From the NCBI GenBank assembly GCA_963693085.1, contig OY856409.1, positions 1,619,335,711 through 1,619,399,710 on the forward strand: 64,000 nt of DNA. The letters run 5' to 3'. Each line of letters begins with the position of its first letter. The first letter of the stretch is position 1. The notes under the pieces were generated by a model. It saw only the letters and a program-made list of their open reading frames with translations, had not been told where the DNA came from and did not search any database. Shown one piece after another: positions 23,734-35,167 of the stretch. The position numbers and the translations under genes were made by a program. The stretch is from Alisma plantago-aquatica (taxonomy: Eukaryota; Streptophyta; Magnoliopsida; Alismatales; Alismataceae).

Positions 23734-24507
23734 TAGGGCTGTAAGATTTTATCGGAACCCGTGAACCTGATTCTCTCTGACCCGAAAAAAATTGTTTCGA
23801 TTTGAGATTTTTTCAATGCGGGTCGGTTTCGAGTTTAGACATTTATGTCCAAATTGAAATTGGGTTGGTTTTGGATGGTAATTTGTTCAATCCGGGTTGG
23901 AAAATTTGACAATACAAGTGTTAATCATGTATAAATTAATACATATCATTAGTAATTTACAAAATTATATAATCGAAACTCGACTCGGAGATACACATTG
24001 TAAAACCAGATATTAAAATTTGTAAAAAAAAATGACCGTGTCAATTCTGAATTGACCGATTTTGCATCAACCTGATTGTTGTCTAACCCAAAATAGATTC
24101 GAAACCAATTTTTCGACACTCCTAATTTGTCAATTTTTGTCCGAATCCATGAACCCAGTTATGTCTAATTCAAAAAAAAAAGTTTTGGTTTTAAATTTTT
24201 TCAATCCAGCTTGGTTCCGGATTTAGATATTGTCCAAATTGAAACTGGGTTGGTTTTGGGTGATAATATATTCAATCCTTGTTGAATTTTTTTGACAATA
24301 CAAGTGCTAATATGCATAAATTATTACATATCATGAGAAATTTACAAAATCATAAAATCCAAATTTGGTTCTGGGTTATATATTATAAAACTGGATCCAG
24401 TATAGGATATACAACTTTGTAAAAAAATTGATGGGTTGACCTATTTTGCATCAACCTGAATGTTGTCTGACCCGAATCGATCCAAAACTATATTCTTAAC
24501 ACCCCTA
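23734..24507. mobile_element. Dimeric hAT-type MITE (774 bp)
   Basis: Ends TAGGGCTGTAAGA and, reverse complemented from the right, TAGGGGTGTTAAGA. Flanks ATGTTGTC (23726-23733) and ATATGGTC (24508-24515) match at 6 of 8 bases. The interior is two tandem copies of one unit: 23734-24124 ends with CACTCCTA, and from about 24125 the GTCCGAATCCATGAACC, TTGAAACTGGGTTGG and CATCAACCTGA blocks recur. No coding sequence. Confidence 0.7.
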
Positions 24508-25443
24508 ATATGGTCTGAGGGAGCGATAGGCAGCCCATCTGTAGAATGGTTTGCTTGAATAACACAATATCGATGATAGCAATCACACTTACTTTGCAGT
24601 AAGATAATCCGTTGATAACTAGGGGAGATGGAAACAAGAGCGACAAAAAAGGAAAATAAGAAAAGGTTCAAAATCAGATCGACAAATGATAATTAATAAC
24701 AAACCAAAGAGATGATGCTGGAAGAAAAATTGGTCGACTATTTAATTTGACTAATAAAAGCACGTATACAAATAACACAGCAGGTAATGAGGTGGAGGTT
24801 TATTCGAGTATTATCATATTCACGATGAAATGTGAGTAGACGAGTTGAAGGGAGCCAATAGTACATTCGTTGTAGCAGTTTTAGCATCGAAACGTCTTGT
24901 CAAGATACGGCAGAAGTACTCAAAAGATAAAATACACAGGCGCCAGTTGTGAAGGTCTGAGTAATGTCATGTCCAGTGCCGAGAGCAGACATACCATTAA
25001 AAGTTATACAAATGAGCGGCCGAGAACTATGCCTCGCAGGCTCGCATAGCAGCATGCCTCTCGCATTAGATCACTCCTATGTATATATATATATATAAAG
25101 ACCTTTAATAAGCCGAAGCAACAACTAGACAGAGAAAATAAAAGAAAAGGTTCATAAGGCGGGGAGAAACCTAGAAGCAGAATGCCGAATGGAACCTGGA
25201 AGTAGAATGCCTTCCAATCCCCAATCGCACAACCTCACTGTGTGCTGGCCTCTAAAATGTCCTCCTCACCTCGCAACGACCTCCCGGTGACCTTTTTAGA
25301 ATCATGCGTTGACGATGACAGCACGAAGGGTAACGTAATACTGAGTGTAGCACTGTCATTTACTTAATTAATACAAAATCTCCCAATAATGGGGTGACAT
25401 CCTCCACGACGGACCACCAACATTCTTTATTCATCCCAGTTAC
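24508..25443. other. Unassigned hAT interior
   Basis: Includes a short (TA)n at 25081-25096 and less AT-biased sequence (24.8-25.4 kb). No frame or motif is recognised. It could be host sequence acquired by the element. Confidence 0.35.
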
Positions 25444-25860
25444 ATGCACTTTTATATGAGCACTTTAGTATTTAATTCTTGTTCAGGATACAGTGGATAT
25501 TGTTTAGTTTCATTCCATTCAGTTTCAGTTGCTATTGTTCTGGATATAGTGGTATTTTCGAGGTCCTTGGTTTCGTTTCGAATACCATTGTCAGGCATTA
25601 TTGGTGTATTCGGAGTGTTTCCTATTCTCCACATGCTACAACTATCTTTCTATTCAGAGTGTTCCCTATTGTCCACATGCTAATACTATCTTTCTATCTC
25701 AAATTTCTAGGATAAAGTTTCAGTAACTATCCTTATGTTTGGATAGGGATTGGAATTGCATATACATGAGCTTTTTTGCTTGCAGATTTAGTTGAGAATC
25801 TATATTATAAGTATTTTTGTTGATCAGGATTACGTGCTTATCCCTTGTTTTCATTTGCAG

Positions 25861-26048
25861 TGCCCACTATTCAGCAGGTGGAGAAAACATTGCTGGAAGA
25901 TCTCTACCAACTCTATTTTTGGAAATAGCATATGTCTGTGTTGTTCAAAGGTAAGCACTAGTAACCGGTAAGATTCTCCTGAATAAAATATTTATTTAAT
26001 TGAGTTTGACAGTCCCCAAAGATGTAGATGTTGATGATGATACTATTG
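25861..26048 (+). pseudogene. Exon-like segments with splice signals inside the hAT
   Basis: A 90-bp segment (25861-25950) is preceded by a pyrimidine-rich acceptor CATTTGCAG and followed by GTAAGC. A second 36-bp segment (26013-26048) lies between TTTGACAG and GTAAGT. One frame of the first gives HYSAGGENIAGRSLPTLFLE, which has the look of conserved protein; another frame is also open across the 90 bp. The reading frame is not kept across both segments with these boundaries. This suggests a captured or decayed host gene fragment, but the gene is not recognised and chance splice-like motifs remain possible. Confidence 0.3.
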
Positions 26049-27200
26049 GTAAGTTAGTTATGTGGATGTTGATATTGCTCCACATTTTTATGTCTTAATA
26101 GATTTTGAATCTTATTTTTCTTCTCCCATGTGCCAAACCAGCTACTACTAATGTTTGATTTGATTCATTGTCATAGGGAGTTAAGATCAACTTCTTTATC
26201 TTATATCTTAAACCCTTTACTAATGCTTGATCACTTGATTCAAAAAATGTTTATATAAGTTTGGCTTCTTGGTAATGTTGAACCAAATGCCCGTTGGGAG
26301 CATGGTTTCAAAAGTATAGTCTCTTCTATGCTCACTAGTAATCAACCAAGTTAGCCGGATTATGACATGGTGGGGGTGATGGTGGTGTTGGTGATGTGGG
26401 GCAGGGGGGGATGGAGAAATGGAGAGACAAAGGTGATATGTGCACCTGAACACTGCTACGAGAAAATAGCATGTTCATGACATGTCTTTTGCTTGTTTGT
26501 TTCTCGATAACCATCCAAAGGTTTTTACTATTATACATAGATTGATCATCTTGTACATTGTTTGTGTAGCTTAGTTTTGAGTTTTATTATATATTTTAGG
26601 GAATGATCAACATGATTGGTTATTGTTATCTGATTGTGCTACAACACATAATTGAAAAATGGTTTAGTTTCTATCCTATCGTTCAATCAGAGAACAACAA
26701 GGAGTAATTTTATCGACAGTTCAGATATATTATCAGGTTTGTTACCATGCCAACACGTGCTAATCTGGATTATGTCATAGTGGTGGTTGAGTTGACTTCT
26801 TCGATCAACAGGTGAGGATTCAACATGTTTGTTTAAGCAAATTACATGACATAAAATGCGGGTGTGTGGGCTTGTAGGGCATGGTATTCCTTCACGGCTC
26901 TACCACATCAAGCACATGTGTTAGCGGGGCTCTGATCAATATTGATTTGGGCTATATGTCAATTATTGTACCTTCTTTAGTGTTAATAAAATTTTGTGCA
27001 GTTGTATGTTAACATGAGAATCAACATTTTTTATCACTACTATACCTTTCTTGTGCACATGTTAGTATATATTATTGGTTTTGCATTGATTTCATCATAA
27101 ATTTGTAGGTTTGTTGTATCGAATTGGATCAATGAAGAAGAATGAAAATATGGATTGATGAAGCACTAGATTGTTGATGAAGAACGTGATCGCTGAACAA

Positions 27201-27495
27201 GATTGAAAATTTGAACCTAGACCTTTTGTGGAGTAATGAAACTGTTTTGACTTGTTTGGTTTATTTTGTTTGAGATTTTAATAGCTCCATTTGGCGTATG
27301 CATTAAATTTCTAGGAATATTGTTGTGGGACGATGGAACTTGATTGTTGTAAAAGAATGAAGATTTGAACCTAAACTTTATGTGGAGAAATGAAGTTGTT
27401 TTAGCTTGTTTGGTTCATTTTCTTTGAGATTTGAATAGCTCCATTTCATGTATGCATTGAACTTATTTAAATATTGTTGTGGAATGATGGATGTA
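27201..27495 (+). repeat. Tandem duplication (about 150-bp unit) near the hAT right end
   Basis: 27201-27340 and 27355-27495 share ATTTGAACCTARACYTTNTG, GGAGWAATGAARYTGTTTT and ATAGCTCCATTT blocks. Subterminal repeats are usual in hAT elements; this one is unusually long. Confidence 0.75.
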
Positions 27496-27875
27496 TTGAA
27501 TGTCTAATGAATTTCACAAAAATGTATCAATGTTGCTGGTTTAGATGATCCAAAAGTTAGCACGTCACAAACTCACTAATGTGAAGTTGTTTTTAGTTGA
27601 AGTTACACGCTTCTCTGGATTTAATGTGAATTATGGTTGGTTTATGTTGGAACCGTTCAGATTATTTGGGTAAATAGTATGTAAAAGGCATAAACATCAA
27701 TACCTTTGCCAAAATGTTCAATTTATGTTATTCGTTTTGGCTCAGATTTTTATTTTTGGCTTCGCTTTGTTCGGTTGGACAATTTACATTGAATTTGGGT
27801 TTGGTTTGTTCAGTTTTGGGTTAGTTAGGGTTTGTGAGTTTGGTTGCAATTCCCATTGCCACCCCTACACATGAG

Positions 27876-28589
27876 TAAGATTCTATATCCATCTAAAATT
27901 GGATATACCATGTATGCAATATTATATGCAATGTTATATTCATGTCCTAACATCAACCATGCTTTGTGCATGATGAGTAGGTACTGGTCAGATCTAGATG
28001 AAGATCATTGGAGTGATATAAAGAGCATTCTTTAGTACTTGATAAGAACTAAGGACCAATTCCTTATTTGTAATGGTGTTGAAAATTTGGATGTAAAAGG
28101 TTACATAGACGCAAGCCTCCACATCGATAAGGACAAAATTGATCACAATTAGGTTTTTTGTCTTGCCTCGATAGTGGAATTGTGATCTAGAAAAGTTCCA
28201 ATCAAGAGGCGCTGGTTGATTCTATAGAAAGTTGAGTAAATTGTTGCCTCTAGTGCAATAAGGAAGATGTGTGGATCAAAAAGTTCATTGGTGAACTAAG
28301 AGTTCTTTAATATATTAACAATGAGTAGAGCTATACTGTGACAACTATGGATCCAGTGCACAAGCTAAGGAACCTAGATGACATCATTGTTCCAAGCATA
28401 TAAAATGACTCTACCATCTCATACGAGAGATTGTACATTGAGGAGATGTGAATATTTTCATAGTACAAACTGAAAGAAATGGTGTAACCCTTTCACAAAA
28501 GCACTTTCATAGAAAAAGCACAATGGTCATTTTAGATCACTTGGACTTATATTTGTGAGTGATTGGATTTAGTGCAAGTGAGTGATTTT
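27876..28589 (+). pseudogene. Angela-like copia remnant #1: RNase H end
   Basis: Continues copia #1 after the hAT. It aligns with 45.76-46.44 kb of the full-length copy: the region from the RT end (MYAILYAMLYSCPNI) through RNase H (GYIDASLHIDKD equivalent at 28.10 kb) to the CAAGTGAGTGATTTTT purine tract before the LTR. Stops and frameshifts are frequent. RNase H would remove the RNA template during cDNA synthesis. Confidence 0.75.
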
Positions 28590-28737
28590 TGATAGTATGC
28601 CATGAGAGTCAATCATATGATAATTATAATGGCACGCTTTGTGATTGCTTTGATTATTAATAAAGGCAAGTCCAGTTATTATGTCTGCTTCAATAAGAGA
28701 TGTTACCCTAAGAATGAATGACTCAATGACATGCCAT

Positions 28738-28851
28738 GATCAACTTCCCGACAGGTCACCCATCCCAGTACTACTCCAAGCTGAGCACGCTTAACTCTGG
28801 AGTTTTTAGTGATGGGCTCCCAGAAAAGGAGGTGCACCTTGGTGATATGGG
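28738..28851 (-). other. 5S rRNA-like segment in Cassandra #2 3' LTR
   Basis: On the minus strand it carries AGTTAAGCGTGCT (5S internal control region), AGTAGTACTGGGATGGGTGA and GGGAAGTTGATC near its end, in the order of plant 5S rRNA from GGTGCACC to the 3' end. It belongs to the LTR, so it is not counted as an rRNA gene. It may still act as a pol III type promoter, as proposed for Cassandra. Confidence 0.85.
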
Positions 28852-29103
28852 TAGTCCAATCATTCCTTTTAAGATCAACTTATCCAAGGCCTCAAATCCT
28901 GGGATGTTACAATCTCCCCCACTTAGACTCTTGACGAATGTAGACCAACAATGACCCATGGACACCCAGCTCTCGATCACGGAATACCAGTGCAAGGGTG
29001 GCTACGTCAACCATGGACAACCCTTTCCTACATGCCTGGACCGCACGGCTCAAGACTGACATGCCACATGCCCACGGGGGCCCCACCTACTGGAGGGGTT
29101 ATG

Positions 29104-29115
29104 GCTCTGATACCA
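29104..29115 (-). other. tRNA-Met primer-binding site of Cassandra #2
   Basis: TGGTATCAGAGC on the minus strand, two bases from the LTR end. Confidence 0.8.
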
Positions 29116-29231
29116 TTTATAATGCTTGATCCCACTACCCAAGGCCCTAGTAGAGTTTCAGGAATGCCAACTGTCCCCACAGACCACCACTAGCCTTAAT
29201 TGTGCGCTTTATCCTTACTCACACACATGCC

Positions 29232-29346
29232 AGGATCAACTTCCCGACAGGTCACCCATCCCAGTACTACTGCAAGCTGAGCACACTTAACTATGGAGTT
29301 CTTAGTGATGGGCTCCCGGAAAAGGAGATGTACCTTGGTGATATGG
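29232..29346 (-). other. 5S rRNA-like segment in Cassandra #2 5' LTR
   Basis: Second copy, nearly identical to 28738-28851. The control region reads AGTTAAGTGTGCT, with one change from the usual GCGTGCT. Confidence 0.85.
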
Positions 29347-31620
29347 GTAGTCCAATCATTCCTTTTAAGATCAACTTATCCAAGGCCTCAAATCCTGGGA
29401 TGTTACAACACGTGTATGCTAACAACATCCATTCTTGTCTAGATCCCTAGTCATATATTATTGTGGAAATTAGGACAACAATAATATATTAAGACTACTA
29501 TGTGTGTTGACTAATGACTACATCTCATTAGTCATGATATCATATATGAAGTCAAACACATAAATACTTGTTATGAACATGAGCACTAGATAGATACAAC
29601 TTGAGTATGATGCATGGAAGCCATAAGAGTTACTCATAATCACATCTCATGTGACAATGGTGATTTTGGTCCTTAGACCTAAAGTCACTACAATGATCAC
29701 ATGTCATTTGGTTAAGTATGAAACTACTCAAAGTGACCTTACATAAGGGTTATCATACATGTAGTGCTTGGGTATGCTATGACATGTGGATTATTGTGAG
29801 TGATGTAGAGGGAATTTATCACTCCCATTGGAGTGATATCGTGGCCAATTGATGAGTGAGAATACAAAATGCATGGCCATGCTCATGTGAGTCAATATGT
29901 GATGTTGGGCTCATAAGTATCTCAAATAGTCTATACTAGACCAAGTAACTAAGATTGAACATAAAGAGGATGGCATTTGCATACCTCATAAACATCAAAG
30001 ACAAAGAAATTATACGATTACTGTAAAACTGGTCACCATACTAGGTTGAAGTTGTTCTTCGACTTCTCAAATTACTTAGGTGGCAACAAAGTCTTAATAG
30101 ATATTAATAATTGTCTATGAAATCATATTATGATTGTGGATACTAGTAGTGATGTAATTTAGAGCCTATAGGGTCACACATAATATGCATAGAAAAGGGG
30201 AGTATGACAGTGGACACATGTTCTTTTCAAAATAGTTTAGGAATTCAGTTGAATCATTTATGGACTGACTGAAATCAAATTTAGTCGATTGGAAAGTCTA
30301 GTCATCTGAATGGACAGACTGTTTAATCCAATGGATGATCCAATTGATTAAATAGTCTGGGATCTGCCAATCAGTTAACTATCTAGCCCATTCATCTAAA
30401 TGGACTAGATCATCAATCTGTCGATTGGTTGATCCAGTCACCTGACTAGAATGGATCAGGCAATAGATCCAATATGTTTTAACCCAATCCACTTGATCAA
30501 ATGGACTGGCTAGTGGCTCATCTGGAAGTCTAGATGGACAACTGAAAAGAACCGTAGCCTGACCAAACAACTGACTAGATTAAGCCAATCAATTGACTGG
30601 TTGTCCACATGTGAGCTTCTTAAAGGCAATTCTATCATTTGTTTCTTAGTGTTTACTAGAAATCATTCTTCCTTACCTCATCTACAAGCAAAGGCTTGAT
30701 GACCAGGGTGTTGGTTACATTTTTGTGACACCTTTGAACTAGCTGTCAATACCCAAAAGGAGATAGAGAGAGAATAGGTCGTGCAATGCCATCATGTTGC
30801 CAATGAGAGGGTTGCTCCTTGTCATTGTCTCTTGGAGTGTGATGTGGAGTTCCCGATCATTTATGTGGATGATATATAGATGTAGGTGCCTTGGTGTCCA
30901 TGTTAGGAGAACTTCAATGACATCCTCCTATGTCTATACTCTTTTTAGAACCATTACTGGGTATACTGAGTTAAAAATGTTTACCTCGCACCCCTCCCTT
31001 CTCGTATATTGTTGTTGATGGGATCTGCTCGTGGAAACATGGTATAAAAAATTATTATTTCCAGTGTACCTTTCACATATGTGGAACCTTACAAATAGAT
31101 CTGTAGATTTAGGGCTTTACAACCTAGGCTATTATTGATAATAAGGTTCATTGTTCTACAACTACATCAAACAAAGTATAAGTCAATCTAGCAATAGACT
31201 GACAATAAATAAAGAGGTAAACAACTCTAGAAGATGTAAAATTTCTAATGATTGTGACCTACATTCTCATAATAAGGCTTTCATGTTACACCCTCAATAT
31301 TCAAGGTTGTTCATATAGATTACCCTTTACTAATTAAAAATAATATGCCCTATGAAGGACCATTGTTTGTCACACCTTAGTCATTCTTGTCTAAGAAGAA
31401 ATAAATAAACATAGGGATCTCCATTTACCTCTAAAGGAGCTATTTTTTTAAATTTCCACTAGCATAATAGCTAAAATAACTCTAGGAACATAGTTTAAAC
31501 GTAAAACAATCATGATCAACATAAAAATTATCATCTTTATGGCATGCAATCTCTATATTGATAAAGTTCTCAATAAAGGAAAAAGGATAATCATCATTTA
31601 CATACAAGAAGGGTATGCAT

Positions 31621-34600
31621 ACTAGGACAACGAGATGCCAGTGAATGAGGACACTACTGTGGATGTAGTGGCATCAATGGGTAGATGGCGAAAATGTCAC
31701 ACAAGTAGGTGGAGAAGAACCTCCTCTAGAATCTCCACTTTGGGCACAGGTGGAGCGTCTTCACGGTACCTATGACCTTCCTCACATGGAATGTGATGGG
31801 GGATTCTAGACCCAAGTGCCAGAGAAGACTTAGGTAAATTATCTTGGATTCTCATGCTTCTTTAGTTGTGTGTCTGGAGACTGAGATTCGAAGGGAGGAG
31901 GAGTAGAATATAAGCAATTTGTTTCAGAATGGATGGGAATGTGATTCCAATCTACAATAGGTTGATGGATGTATAATTGTTGTGGGCTAGAACTCGGTGG
32001 TGTGGGATGTGCAATGTATTGAGAAGTCTGATCAACTTGTTGTTGCTAGTTGCATCAACAACGGAGGATGACATTGTGTTGTCAGTGTTGTCTATGGATA
32101 TAACAATGAAGGATGTCGACACATGCTATGGTAGATGATCACAGTCATGAATCAGTAGGCTATCTGGGAGTTGGTGGTCGGTGACTTCAACCATGCCAGG
32201 AAGACATCCAAAATGTTTGGTGGTAAGCCTATCCCAGACTCCATTATGGAGAGGTTCACTGTTGCAGTGGATGTGGCTAATTGGATTGAGATGAATATGG
32301 AAGGGGGTGTCATCACCTGGCAGAATAAGAGAAACCCAGATCACAGAATTACAAGTGATCATGATCAGGTCTTAGTGAACTCTTTTTGGCTCAATGTGTT
32401 CCCTGAAGCTTCCATTGGTTTGGTTGTCACCCTAACAGTGACTACGCGTGGATGTCAATCAAGATGGAGAATAAACCCTAGCCCAACATGCCTTTCTGAT
32501 TCATAACTATTGGATAGAGTGGACGAGCTGTGAGAGAACTATCAAAGCATCTTAGGACACAAAATTGGTAGGTGACCCTCTCTTCATAGTAGCGGATAAC
32601 TTCAGGTTGGTGAAGTCTGCATTGAAGGCCTGGTCCAAGGACCTCAGGAATCTGCCTTCGGTGGTGAAAAAGGCCTATGCCAAATATAAAATAGTCGTAG
32701 AGGTGCGGAGGTCCAATCCTCTCCAAGTTGACGCCATTTAGAGTAAAGAAGTAAAGGAAAAGAGGTTGTTGTAGCTAGAAAAAGCAGAAGAGTTGATGTT
32801 ATGGAAAAGGAGAAGGTTAAAGTGGATTATAGATGGTGATCGTAATACAAAAGTTTACCAAAGGGCTATATGGAGACATCACATGCTTGATTGCATACAC
32901 ACCCATTTGAAGGATAATGGTGAACCAACTAATGGTCCAGGAGATGTGGCGAGGGAAGCAGTTGAGTTATGTAAAATGTTGTACAACCAAGATAAATGTT
33001 ATGTTCCTTATGATCTACCTCCGAAGTAGGTTATGGAAGATATGAATAGAATGCTCTATGATCCAACCACACAGGAGGAGATCAGATTGATACTTTTCTC
33101 TATGGGCTCCTCCAAGGTGCCCAGTTCCAGTGGATTCAACAAGAAGTTCTTCCAGAAGAATTGGTACATTATAAAAGAGGATATCTTCCAAGAAGTGCAG
33201 TGGCTTTTTGTGGGGGGTTCGATGGTGAGAAAAGTGAACCTTTCTTTTCTGAGACTTATCCCTAAGAAGAATCTTCCCGCTTCCTTGTCTGACTATAGAT
33301 CAGTAGTCTGGTGTTCGGTGTTATATAAGATTATAGCCAAGATTTTGGCGTGCAGACTGAACAAGATTCTATCGAAGGTGATTTTCCCTAACCAATCGAC
33401 ATTTATGTAAGGCCACTCCTTCTTGGATAGCACTCTTTTGGTGAGTGAGTTCCTTTTCGACTTCAACAATAAGAGAAAGACAAACAAGACGTGCATTAAA
33501 GTAGATATATCTAAAGTGTATGAACATGTTAATTGGGGGCTTTATGTTTGGTGATGGAAGCGATGGGGTTCTCTGTGAGGTGGATCAGGTTAATGAAACA
33601 ATGTGTGCAGTCTACCTCCTCTATACTGGTAAATGGTGTCCCCAAGGGCTTGTTAAATGCTTCCAACGGGATCTCACAAGGGGATCCCCTCCCCCCTTGC
33701 TATTCACACTTATTATGGAAGCCTTTACCCATGTTATTAAGAAGGTAGAAAGCACATGTGCCCTAAACACTTTCAAGGTGTGTGGCACTCCAGTGCTCTC
33801 ACACATGATATACGGTGAGGACGTGCTTCTCTCCATTCTAGGTCCTGAAAAATATTAAACGACAATGAGGAAACTCCTGAGATGCTTTGGAAGACTGACC
33901 GGTTTGTATATCAGTGACATCAAATCAAAAGTGTATATGTCTAGAACTTGTGATGCTAGACAAGGGAGATTGAAGGTTGCAAACTATCTAGAGAATGGAT
34001 CCTTCCCAACTAGATACCTAGGCATACCTATTGGAGGTGGGAGAGGTTCTGGTAGGGATTATGCATCTTTAGTGGATAATCTAAGGGAGATGGTGGATAG
34101 ATGGATGGGCCTAAAACCTCTCACTTGTGGGTAGGGAGGTCCTCATTATATCGATGCTCACTAGTAAAGTTGCATTCTGGTGTAGACAAGCCATGATCCC
34201 CACTTTCATCCTAGACAAAGCAAAGTCAATTTGTAGTAACTTCCTCTGGTCTAGTCAGGGACATGTTGTTGCTTGGGAAATGTTGGCTAGGCCGTATCAC
34301 TTGGGAGGCCTTAACCTATAAGAGTTCCATCATATGGCAAGTAAGGATACGTGCAAAAGGATTGATACTTTCTTATGCTCGCAAAGTAGTTGTGGTCCGT
34401 CTGGATGAGACAAGATATGTGTTTTAACCGGATTTTTTTTCTATTTGGTGTTGATCTCTAGGGTCTAGAGATCCATGGTGAAGAATTGGACTTGTGTTAA
34501 GGTTGATTATTCTTTCGTTGGGAAGAACTAGAGTAGAACCTATCCTAAACCTTGGGTGCTACCAATGATTGGACACCATGTCCCTTGGGATCAACTGTTA

Positions 34601-35167
34601 TGGAATTGGTACCATGTCCCCAAATAGAGTTGTACCCTCTATAGAGGGATTGTGGGCAAATTTCCTACCTTGGTTTGTTTGGAACGTTGGGGGCTGGTGA
34701 CTAATGTTAGGTTCTTACTCTGCCACTCACATGACGAATCCCATGAACATCTTATGTAGTACTTCCCATATGTGAAACACCTTTGGTGTAGGGCCTTTCT
34801 GAAGATGGATTGAGGTGGAATCCCCCCAATGGACCTTGGTAGCAACATTGAGTGGGCCCTTAGCAAGACAAGGGAAAATTAGTTGACGAGATGCCTTGGA
34901 GGGATCTGTATTTCCATCATTTTGTTTCGCGTATGGAAGGAGCACAATTCTAGGCTCCATGGTAGGAAAGAGAGGGATTCTTCTAACATTTTTATGACAT
35001 TGTAAATATCCTTTATGTTGTTTGTAAGGCTAGATCGGGCTTGACTGAGGGCCTGGACCAGATGGTCAAGTCACATTGTGGTTTTTGTAGCTAATCCACT
35101 TTGTATAGTATATGGGGCCTCCTATATTTTTTGATTTGATAGTAATATTTTACCTTATCCAAAAAAG
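31621..35167 (+). mobile_element. L1-like LINE, 5'-truncated, with 15-bp target duplication
   Basis: Flanked by AAGAAGGGTATGCAT (31606-31620) and AAGAAGGGTACACAT (35168-35182), 13 of 15 bases identical. It ends in a short A-run (AAAAAAG) after TTGATAGTAATATTTTACC. It holds only ORF2 (endonuclease, RT, C-terminal zinc region). ORF1 is absent, so it is 5'-truncated, as is common for LINE insertions. It lies in the LTR of chromovirus B. Confidence 0.88.
31760..34830 (+). pseudogene. LINE ORF2: AP endonuclease, reverse transcriptase, zf-RVT
   Basis: The endonuclease begins TFLTWNVMG (31.78 kb), then CLETEI (31.87 kb), and VVGDFNHAR (32.17 kb), matching conserved EN motifs (N, E, D-F-N). RT follows: VPSSSGFNKKFFQKNW (33.1 kb), NLSFLRLIPKK, SDYRSV (33.2-33.3 kb), IKVDISK (33.5 kb), GISQGDPLPP (33.67 kb) and the catalytic box as YGED instead of YADD (33.81 kb), then TRYLGIPIGGGR (34.0 kb). 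A C-H-x-E-x-x-x-H-L pattern near 34.72 kb matches the zf-RVT tail. Stops and frame changes split the reading into at least six pieces. The protein would nick DNA and copy LINE RNA into it. With the altered box and broken frames it is inactive. Confidence 0.85.

Larger units (their letters stand above)
20432..27867. mobile_element. hAT transposon (7.44 kb), non-autonomous, in copia #1
   Basis: Starts TAGGGGTGGTAGAATTATC and ends GCAATTCCCATTGCCACCCCTA; the terminal TAGGGGTGG is perfectly inverted. It is flanked by an exact 8-bp target duplication CACATGAG (20424-20431 and 27868-27875), and removing it joins copia #1 RT to its continuation. The terminal sequence and 8-bp TSD define the hAT superfamily. 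Subterminal regions are rich in GGTTTGGTT/GAACC motifs, common in this hAT group. I find no transposase (no dimerisation-domain motif). The interior holds a foldback-like repeat, a long-LTR fragment, a dimeric MITE and an exon-like segment, so it is either a large defective copy or a composite. Confidence 0.85.
28729..29407 (-). mobile_element. Cassandra-type TRIM #2, 3' LTR truncated
   Basis: On the minus strand: 5' LTR 29407-29118 (starts TGTAACATCCCAGGATTTGA); primer site TGGTATCAGAGC (29115-29104) immediately after it; a short internal region; purine tract TAAGTGGGGGAGAT (28925-28912); 3' LTR from 28911 down to 28729, where it is cut off. The internal region is only about 206 bp and non-coding. 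LTRs carry a 5S rRNA sequence. This is the Cassandra TRIM architecture, mobilised in trans. The two LTRs are very similar in their shared part. Confidence 0.88.
28590..31090 (+). mobile_element. 3' LTR of copia remnant #1, split by Cassandra #2
   Basis: Starts TGATAGTATGCCATGAGAGT, matching TGTTGGTATGTATGCCCAGA at 39151, and aligns with the 39151-41189 LTR through CACATAAATACTTGTTA and GTGACATGT/GATGTAGAxGGAATTT blocks. It resumes after Cassandra #2 at 29408. The right end is placed where similarity fades (about 31090). 30.2-30.6 kb is rich in GAATGGACTAG and TCGATTGG-type short motifs, also seen in the other LTRs of this family. Length without Cassandra is about 1.8 kb. Confidence 0.7.

Noticed and set aside
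28738..29346. 5S rRNA genes
   Set aside because: The 5S-like sequence is part of paired LTRs next to a primer site and PPT, and lacks the normal 5' end of 5S. It is Cassandra, not an rDNA array.
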